Origin: Microbulbifer okhotskensis
GTDB lineage: Bacteria > Pseudomonadota > Gammaproteobacteria > Pseudomonadales > Cellvibrionaceae
Direction: 5' to 3'
Assembly: GCF_023895975.1 (NCBI RefSeq)
Contig: NZ_JALBWM010000036.1
Span: 1-39,440 of the forward strand
Length of the DNA stretch: 39,440 nt
Both the position numbers and the translations under genes were made by a program. Position 1 is the stretch's first letter, and each line of letters opens with the position of its first letter. The notes below the pieces were generated by a model that saw nothing but the letters and a program-made list of their open reading frames with translations, was not told the origin of the DNA and did no database searches. Positions 34,279 through 39,440 of this stretch are shown here, in pieces.

Positions 34279-36522
34279 ATGACAAAGGAACAACAATCAG
34301 GGCCAAGGCTGTTCCGCTTGAGTGGGGTTAATTGCGCAGGTTGCACAAACAAAATCGAGGCGGCTGTCAATGCGTTGCCGGGGGCCTCCGGTGCCCGCGT
34401 AAACCTCGCAGATAAAACGCTATTGATTCAAGGTAATGTGAACGTTGAGTCTTGTGTAGAGGCCGTACGCCAAGCTGGCTACGGCGCTGAGCTTCTACAG
34501 AGCAGTGAACGACAGCAACGAGCCGAGCAGCGGGAGCAAGAACAGCGCCACTATCGCCAATTATTGTGGCGTTCGACATTTGCGCTGGGCGTGGGCGTCC
34601 CTCTAATGGCTTGGGGGCTGATTACTGATAACGTTTCGGTGAACACCCCCGCTGAGCAACTGGTCTGGGGGGGGATGGGGCTGATCACTCTGGCTGTGTT
34701 GGTGTTCTGTGGCGGGCATTTCTTTAGCGGTGCCTGGAAAGCCCTGCGCCACCACAATGCGACTATGGACACTTTGGTCGCTCTGGGCACCGGTACTGCT
34801 TGGCTGTTTTCCATGATGGTCGTTCTGGTTCCCCACCTGTTACCCGAGGCTGCACGCCATGTGTATTTCGAGGCTAGCGCCATGATTATTGGCCTGATTA
34901 GCCTTGGACAAGCACTGGAAGTTCGGGCTCGCGGCCGCACCAGTGCCGCAGTGGAAAAACTGCTCGAGTTACAAGATAGCTCCGCGCGGGTTTTGCGCGA
35001 TGGCCGGGAAGTGGACTTGCCCATTGAGCAGGTGCAGGCAGGGGATCAGTTGCGCGTTCGCCCCGGTGAGAAAATTCCGGTAGATGGGGTGGTACTGGAA
35101 GGCAGTAGCCTGGTGGATGAAGCGATGCTTACCGGCGAGCCGGTACCGGTCAAAAAAGTTGAAGGGGCCAGCCTGGCCGCCGGTACACTCAATAAGAATG
35201 GCAGTTTACTGTTTCGTGCAGAGAAGGTGGGTGCCGATACTCGCCTTGCGCAGATTATCGAAATGGTAAAAAACGCCCAGAGTTCGCGGGTGCCTATTGC
35301 ACGCCTGGCGGACAAAATCTCCTCTATCTTTGTACCGGTGGTGATGATTATCGCCGTGGTAGCGGCTCTGGTTTGGTTCAACTTAGGCCCGGAGCCGCGT
35401 GTTGCTCACATGCTGGTAGTACTGACCTCTGTACTGATTATCGCCTGCCCCTGTGCGCTCGGACTGGCCACACCCATGTCTGTCATGGTGGGGGTGGGCA
35501 AGGGCGCTGAGCACGGTGTATTGGTGCGCAACGGCAAAGCTTTGCAGCAGTCCTGCACTCTGGATGTATTGGTGGTGGATAAAACAGGCACCCTTACCGA
35601 AGGCGCGCCGCGACTGACGGATATTGATAGTGACGGTGATAGTGATGAGCTGCTACAGCAGGTGGCGAGTCTGGAACAGGGCTCGGAGCACCCGCTGGCA
35701 GAAGCCGTAGTCACTGCAGCCCAAGACAAGCAGCTACATCTAGAGCGCCCCACTCATTTTGAGGCAATAAACGCCCACGGTGTCAGCGGAGTTGTGAGGG
35801 GCAACAAGGTGTTGCTGGGTAATAACAAACTGATGGCCAAAGAGGGGCTCTCGCTGGGTCCCTGGCAGGAGCGAGCCGCCAAGCTCGCCGAGGCTGGGCG
35901 CACGGTGATCTATGCTGCGGTGGATGGAAAAATCAAAGGCGTTATTGCGGTGGCGGACCCGATTCGCGAAGATGCAGAAGCCGCGATTATCCGCTTGAAA
36001 AATCTTGGTCTGCGTATCGAAATACTCACCGGGGACAACCGCGCGAGTGCCGAGGCGGTTGCCGAGCGCCTCGGTATCGACCGGGTACACGCGGAGCTGT
36101 TACCGGAAGATAAAGAGCGCATTGTCGCTGAGCTTCAAGGCAAAGGTGAGCGGGTGGGAATGGTCGGCGACGGCATTAACGATGCCCCCGCTTTGGCCCG
36201 TGCTGATGTAGGCTTTGCTATTGGTGCCGGAACTGATGTGGCAATAGAAAGTGCCGATGTCACATTGATGCGCTCCTCCCTGCATGGTGTCGCCAATGCT
36301 ATAGAGTTGTCACGCGCCACTCTGCGCAATATCAAACAAAATTTGTTCGGCGCCTTTATTTACAACTCCCTGGGTATCCCGATTGCGGCAGGGGTTCTTT
36401 ACCCCGTGACCGGTCTATTGCTCAGCCCAGTAATCGCCGGTGCGGCAATGGCCTTTTCCTCCCTGACAGTGGTGACCAATGCCAACCGCTTGCGCTTCTT
36501 CAAACCGTCGGAGACTCATTGA
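34279..36522 (+). CDS. copA: Copper-exporting P1B-type ATPase
   Basis: Pumps Cu(I) out of the cytoplasm. I start at ATG 34279 (747 residues): it follows GGGAG, sits just downstream of the CueR-type promoter, and gives the expected metal-binding domain; the longer open frame from 34072 would begin upstream of the promoter. One N-terminal HMA domain has GVNCAGCTNKIEAAV (CxxC). Then follow the actuator motif MLTGEPVPV, the membrane metal site IIACPCALGLATP (CPC), the phosphorylation site VVDKTGTLTEG, SEHPLAEAVV (HP motif) and MVGDGINDAPALA. All catalytic motifs are intact. The stop overlaps the start of the cupredoxin gene (TGATG), indicating one copper-inducible operon. Confidence 0.96.
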   Translation: MTKEQQSGPRLFRLSGVNCAGCTNKIEAAVNALPGASGARVNLADKTLLIQGNVNVESCVEAVRQAGYGAELLQSSERQQRAEQREQEQRHYRQLLWRSTFALGVGVPLMAWGLITDNVSVNTPAEQLVWGGMGLITLAVLVFCGGHFFSGAWKALRHHNATMDTLVALGTGTAWLFSMMVVLVPHLLPEAARHVYFEASAMIIGLISLGQALEVRARGRTSAAVEKLLELQDSSARVLRDGREVDLPIEQVQAGDQLRVRPGEKIPVDGVVLEGSSLVDEAMLTGEPVPVKKVEGASLAAGTLNKNGSLLFRAEKVGADTRLAQIIEMVKNAQSSRVPIARLADKISSIFVPVVMIIAVVAALVWFNLGPEPRVAHMLVVLTSVLIIACPCALGLATPMSVMVGVGKGAEHGVLVRNGKALQQSCTLDVLVVDKTGTLTEGAPRLTDIDSDGDSDELLQQVASLEQGSEHPLAEAVVTAAQDKQLHLERPTHFEAINAHGVSGVVRGNKVLLGNNKLMAKEGLSLGPWQERAAKLAEAGRTVIYAAVDGKIKGVIAVADPIREDAEAAIIRLKNLGLRIEILTGDNRASAEAVAERLGIDRVHAELLPEDKERIVAELQGKGERVGMVGDGINDAPALARADVGFAIGAGTDVAIESADVTLMRSSLHGVANAIELSRATLRNIKQNLFGAFIYNSLGIPIAAGVLYPVTGLLLSPVIAGAAMAFSSLTVVTNANRLRFFKPSETH

Positions 36523-36890
36523 TGGCCATAATTCTTGTAAATGCCATTGGCCTACTGATTATTCTCGCGGTTATCTGGTGGTTCTGGTTGGGGCCAAAAC
36601 GAAGTGCGGGGCAACTAGTCTCCAGTGCCGGAAAATTGCAAATTCTGGTTAAGGATGGAGTCTATGAACCGGACCGTATCCGACTGCCAGCGGGTTGTGC
36701 TGTCACTCTGTATTTTCGACGAGAAGATCCCAGTCCCTGCTCCGAATGGGTATTGTTCCCAGACCTCGAGGTTAGTGCTGAACTCGCGCTCAACAAAGCG
36801 ACCCCTGTGGAGATTCCAGAAGCAGAGCCCGGTGAATACCCGTTTAATTGCCAGATGCAAATGTACCGTGGAACCTTGATCCTGGAGTGA
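36522..36890 (+). CDS. Membrane-anchored cupredoxin-domain protein
   Basis: A 122-residue protein with one N-terminal transmembrane helix (about 3-25, AIILVNAIGLLIILAVIWWFWL) and a periplasmic cupredoxin-like domain (PF13473 type). The likely copper ligands lie in DPSPCSEWVLFPDL and in the C-terminal GEYPFNCQMQMYRG, a Cys/Met-rich loop in place of the His-containing plastocyanin loop. The ATG overlaps the copA stop by one base, so translation is coupled. It probably accepts or buffers copper expelled by CopA. That role is inferred from the operon. Confidence 0.82.
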   Translation: MAIILVNAIGLLIILAVIWWFWLGPKRSAGQLVSSAGKLQILVKDGVYEPDRIRLPAGCAVTLYFRREDPSPCSEWVLFPDLEVSAELALNKATPVEIPEAEPGEYPFNCQMQMYRGTLILE

Positions 36891-37101
36891 AGCCCGCTTG
36901 GTAAATCATGTATTGAGGGAGTGGGGCCTTGTGTGAAATATCACGGAGAAGCAATGTAATATTTTCCAGGCAACGGCGACAAATAGTGGATAAACCTTCC
37001 CCGATGACTTTTACAGCCTGGTCTAGGCGTTGATGGCGGAAAGGTGGGCGCTGGACGCATTGGCGACAGCACAATTCAACTGACTAGCGGGTCGCCACAC
37101 C

Positions 37102-37953
37102 ATGAGTATTTTATTTCGAAAGTTGCCGTTTGGACTTTTGACCATCGTCTTTGCGATGATGTCAGTTGCACTAATTAGTGGGCAGTGGGGTGGAATTAAA
37201 TCAATTTTTGAGTTTTATGGTGTCAGTGCTGATGGCACCCTGGCAACTATCCGTATTGTCACCGCAATCGTATTTATTATCGTAGCGGTGTTAAGCGCGC
37301 TGTCACTCTATACCTGTCGATTGATTAAACCCCTTGCTGGCATCGTCATTGTTATATCGATAATCCCGCTACTTAGTCTTCTGGGTAGTACCCACTGGAT
37401 TGCTTCCCTGAGCGGATTTCCGGCAATTGGTTCTGGGCAGGGTATAATTAAATACTTTGCACTAATGGCAATTGCAGTAACCTGGTTGTGTCGGGACAAG
37501 CTAAGTCCACGTGTTTTAATATGGATAAATTATTTCCCTATCGGCCTGGTGTTATTGTGGATTGGTGGTATGAAGTTCACTACCATCGAAGCGGAGGGAA
37601 TAGAGGGCTTGGTTCGTAGCTCACCATTGATGTCCTGGCTGTACAGCTTCTTTAGTGTTCAAATGGCCTCCAACCTGATCGGGATCTATGATTTGATTGC
37701 GCTGGTAATCTTCGCTTTGGGTTTGTATATCAGACAACTACTCTGGGTCGGGCTATTACTATGTGCAGCAGTATTTCTCACCACTCAAACCTTTTTATTA
37801 TCGTATCCGCAAAGCTGGGCTGCGCCATGGCAACTTAGTTCTAGTGGAATTTTTATTATCAAAGACCTTTGGTTTATCGTCAACCTGATAAATATCATGG
37901 ATCTTAAACAGAACAGGGTAAAATATTCCAGAACTAATAAGGCACTAGGCTAG
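37102..37953 (+). CDS. DUF417 family membrane protein (RclC/YkgB-like)
   Basis: A 283-residue inner-membrane protein with about seven helices. The DUF417 signature lies in the middle: FPIGLVLLWIGGMKFTTIEAEGIEGLVRSSPLMSWLY. This matches E. coli YkgB/RclC, part of the reactive-chlorine response, whose biochemical function is unknown. It is longer than RclC (about 197 residues) owing to an extra N-terminal helix region (residues about 1-100). No rclR, rclA or rclB gene is adjacent. It lies 211 bases after the copper operon and has its own start ATG 37102. Confidence 0.82.
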   Translation: MSILFRKLPFGLLTIVFAMMSVALISGQWGGIKSIFEFYGVSADGTLATIRIVTAIVFIIVAVLSALSLYTCRLIKPLAGIVIVISIIPLLSLLGSTHWIASLSGFPAIGSGQGIIKYFALMAIAVTWLCRDKLSPRVLIWINYFPIGLVLLWIGGMKFTTIEAEGIEGLVRSSPLMSWLYSFFSVQMASNLIGIYDLIALVIFALGLYIRQLLWVGLLLCAAVFLTTQTFLLSYPQSWAAPWQLSSSGIFIIKDLWFIVNLINIMDLKQNRVKYSRTNKALG

Positions 37954-38070
37954 CGGTTCACGCGGTTAAAGGGTTGATGCTTAACGTGCGGATTCAACTG
38001 AAGCATTGATTTTTCTATGCTTTTCGACAATCTGAAGGTTTTTCCAGGCTCGATTATGGACTTTAAGGCA

Positions 38071-38520
38071 TCTCTAAAAATTGTCTGAGAGCCTGTAAAA
38101 TAGCTCAATTATTCTCAAACGAAGGGTATTTCAAAAATACAGCCGAGTTTCTTCGATCTCGATGATCGCTACCGAAAGTTGAAAGAAAGCGATCTATTGA
38201 TTGACTTACATAAGCGGATTATCAGGGGGGACTTTCGGAGCACTTTGAATAAAATCCGCTCATTACCCCGAAAGAGCAATACTGGAAGGAAGTTCTTCGA
38301 CGCCGTTCTGATATTCAAAGCATTTGTATCATCTATTAGATGATGAACCGGAATGTCAGACACAAGATCCTTTCATATTTTACCAGTTTCTCAAGATAAG
38401 CACGGAAGATCGTAAACCGGATGCTACGATAATTTGGTTGTTGCGTGAGTGACTGGTGAATCCCGGACTCATAAAGTCTCTTTTTCTGGATTTCAATTAC
38501 AAAATCATCCAAGATATTGA
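38071..38520 (+). pseudogene. IS5-family transposase remnant
   Basis: The first part reads QPSFFDLDDRYRKLKESDLL, RIIRGDFRSTLNKI and KSNTGRKFFDAVLIFKAF, the N-terminal DUF772-type start of IS5-family transposases. Stops at 38339 and a frame change follow, then CQTQDPFIFYQFLKISTEDRKPDATIIWLLRE and NPGLIKSLFLDFNYKI. The element ends abruptly where group II intron sequence begins (about 38520). GGCATCTCTAAAAA at 38071 may be part of the left terminal repeat. Most of the catalytic domain is missing. Confidence 0.78.
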
Positions 38521-38844
38521 TTTTGACTACTGGATACGGCGACGATTAAGGACGAGCTATTGGAAAAACTGGCATAGAGTCAGAATGAAAGTTCGGAATT
38601 TACTGTGTATGGGTGTGAGTGAATCGCTGTTTGTCTCCTGCGGTTCATCCGGTAAAAATTACTGGCGAAACGCAAAAAACTGAGGGTATTCACATTGCAT
38701 TTAATAATGAGTTTTCGAAAAGATGGGGTTGGTTTCGTTACGTGATCGCAGGGTAGAAATTCATTACGGATAGGTAGCCGCCCATTGCGGACCCGCATGA
38801 TGGGTGGTGTGGGGGCCGGTAGCTAGAAACTACCACTAACCGAT
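38521..38844 (+). mobile_element. 3' remnant of a group II intron (maturase C-terminus, domains V-VI)
   Basis: The truncated start is in frame with the IS5 fragment: DYWIRRRLRTSYWKNWHRVR, KVRNLLCMGVSE and GKNYWRNAK are the X/DNA-binding end of a group II intron reverse transcriptase. After two frame slips, GLVSLRDRRVEIHYG and a stop finish the protein. The RNA part follows at once: domain V (38776-38810) starts with the catalytic AGC triad and forms CCGCCCAT/ATGGGTGG plus TGCG/CGCA. Domain VI has GGTAG/CTACC with loop CTAGAAA. The intron ends near CCGAT at 38844. The 5' part of the intron and most of the enzyme are absent. Confidence 0.78.
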
Positions 38845-38865
38845 TTAGAGTGCGTGGCAGTCATT

Positions 38866-39072
38866 TTAATTTTTAAATGACAATATTTTGAGACCAAGAC
38901 AAACCAGTGCCCCAATTAACACACCTTGCCCAGCAGCTATGATCGGAACTAATGGCACGGCTAAAAGCATGTTCCCAGGGGCGTCAGGTTGTACCAAGGC
39001 AGCAATTAAGAATAGCGGTGTAAAGATAACTGAAACACCTGTAGTCCAACCTTTCCATATTTGTTTGAACAT
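38866..39072 (-). CDS. Small hypothetical membrane protein
   Basis: 68 residues with two hydrophobic helices (VIFTPLFLIAALVQP and MLLAVPLVPIIAAGQGVLIGALVCLGLKIL). Start ATG 39072 has a weak GAGTG upstream. No family recognised. It lies in the 324-base gap between the end of one group II intron remnant and the start of another, so it may be a passenger of the disturbed region. Confidence 0.45.
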   Translation of the reverse strand: MFKQIWKGWTTGVSVIFTPLFLIAALVQPDAPGNMLLAVPLVPIIAAGQGVLIGALVCLGLKILSFKN

Positions 39073-39168
39073 TAATCACACTCGATCTTACTGGTAGCTC
39101 TAACGACCACAGCTGCGGAAACCGGGGGCTTTTAGGCGCGAAGCGTCGTCCCAGTTGTCCGACAGGCT

Positions 39169-39440
39169 GTGCTTGGTACGCCCATATGGGCGTGGACTAA
39201 TGGGGTGAAAGTCCCCTGAAGGAAGATCACCGTTTAATGGGTTCCATTAGATGCTAACGACTAGCGAATGGCAACTGCAACACCGTGAGGTCTTGTGGGG
39301 AGGAAGCCACTAGCAAAACTACGAGCTGACGAACAGAAACATCCTATAAGGCTTAGCCGGGTGATCTAACGGGTAGAGTCAATGATGCAGTTGTGTAGTG
39401 AAAGTTCACGTTCTTATCTGGGGAGATCTGTTTAGCTTGC
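39169..39440 (+). mobile_element. 5' end of a second group II intron, cut by window edge
   Basis: The 5' end is placed at GTGCTTGG (39169), close to the GUGYG consensus. It is followed by a hairpin around the perfect palindrome ACGCCCATATGGGCGT (39178-39193) and the typical domain I helix GGGGTGAAAGTCCCC (39202-39216). The rest of the window is structured, gene-free RNA-like sequence consistent with domain I. The reverse transcriptase gene should lie beyond the right edge. The exact exon junction is inference. Confidence 0.72.

Noticed and set aside
36844..37074. 76-residue Cys-containing minus-strand frame
   Set aside because: TTG start without Shine-Dalgarno, runs into the cupredoxin gene, no recognisable family; probably a shadow frame.
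39178..39193. 16-bp perfect palindrome as a regulator operator
   Set aside because: It is better explained as the first hairpin of the group II intron domain I.

Overview
This window looks like a chromosomal segment from a marine-type gammaproteobacterium. ParC, SelO, AceK, Ppx, Ppk1, PhoX and a TonB-dependent receptor are all of gammaproteobacterial type. A Cellvibrionales or Microbulbifer-like host is my best guess, but the sequence alone does not prove the genus. There are no rRNA or tRNA genes, CRISPR arrays or prophage structural genes. Both edges carry decayed mobile DNA and the middle is conserved core and nutrient-acquisition genes.

Layout. 1-2.9 kb: AT-rich accessory DNA with a secreted esterase and a broken IS1595-type transposase that ends just before parC. 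2.9-7.4 kb: parC with a clear terminator, a marR-emrA-like pair without its usual transporter partner, and a DUF2147 gene. 7.5-15.6 kb: selO and ppx on the minus strand, divergent from two tandem full-length polyphosphate kinase genes. The second kinase lacks a conserved magnesium-binding arginine. 15.6-19.8 kb: a lipoprotein gene, aceK, a MarC-family gene, and a TSUP exporter gene behind an unusual leader: a cysteine-rich mini-ORF with a perfect Shine-Dalgarno and a possible pseudoknot. 20.2-21.4 kb: a decayed enoyl-CoA hydratase gene containing a (GGT)14 expansion. 21.5-23.3 kb: a membrane-bound diguanylate cyclase.

23.3-31.4 kb is a phosphorus-scavenging block: pstS and phoX in one direction, a TonB-dependent receptor and a lipoprotein beta-propeller phytase in the other. 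A good Pho box lies between the two arms. With ppx and two ppk genes about 10 kb away, much of this window concerns phosphate uptake, release and storage.

31.4-34.1 kb: a VanZ-like gene, then a two-gene replication-restart module. It encodes a protein with four tandem DnaT-like domains and a phage lambda P-like putative helicase loader, with the two genes overlapping by 89 bp. 34.2-36.9 kb: a copper operon with a CueR-type promoter (19-bp spacer), a CopA ATPase and a membrane-anchored cupredoxin. 37.1-38.0 kb: a DUF417/RclC-like membrane protein. 38.0-39.4 kb: an IS5-family transposase remnant fused to the 3' end of a group II intron, a small membrane ORF, and the 5' end of a second group II intron running off the window.

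The best candidates for new biology are the leader upstream of the TSUP gene, the four-domain DnaT plus P-like pair, and the diverged tandem polyphosphate kinases.
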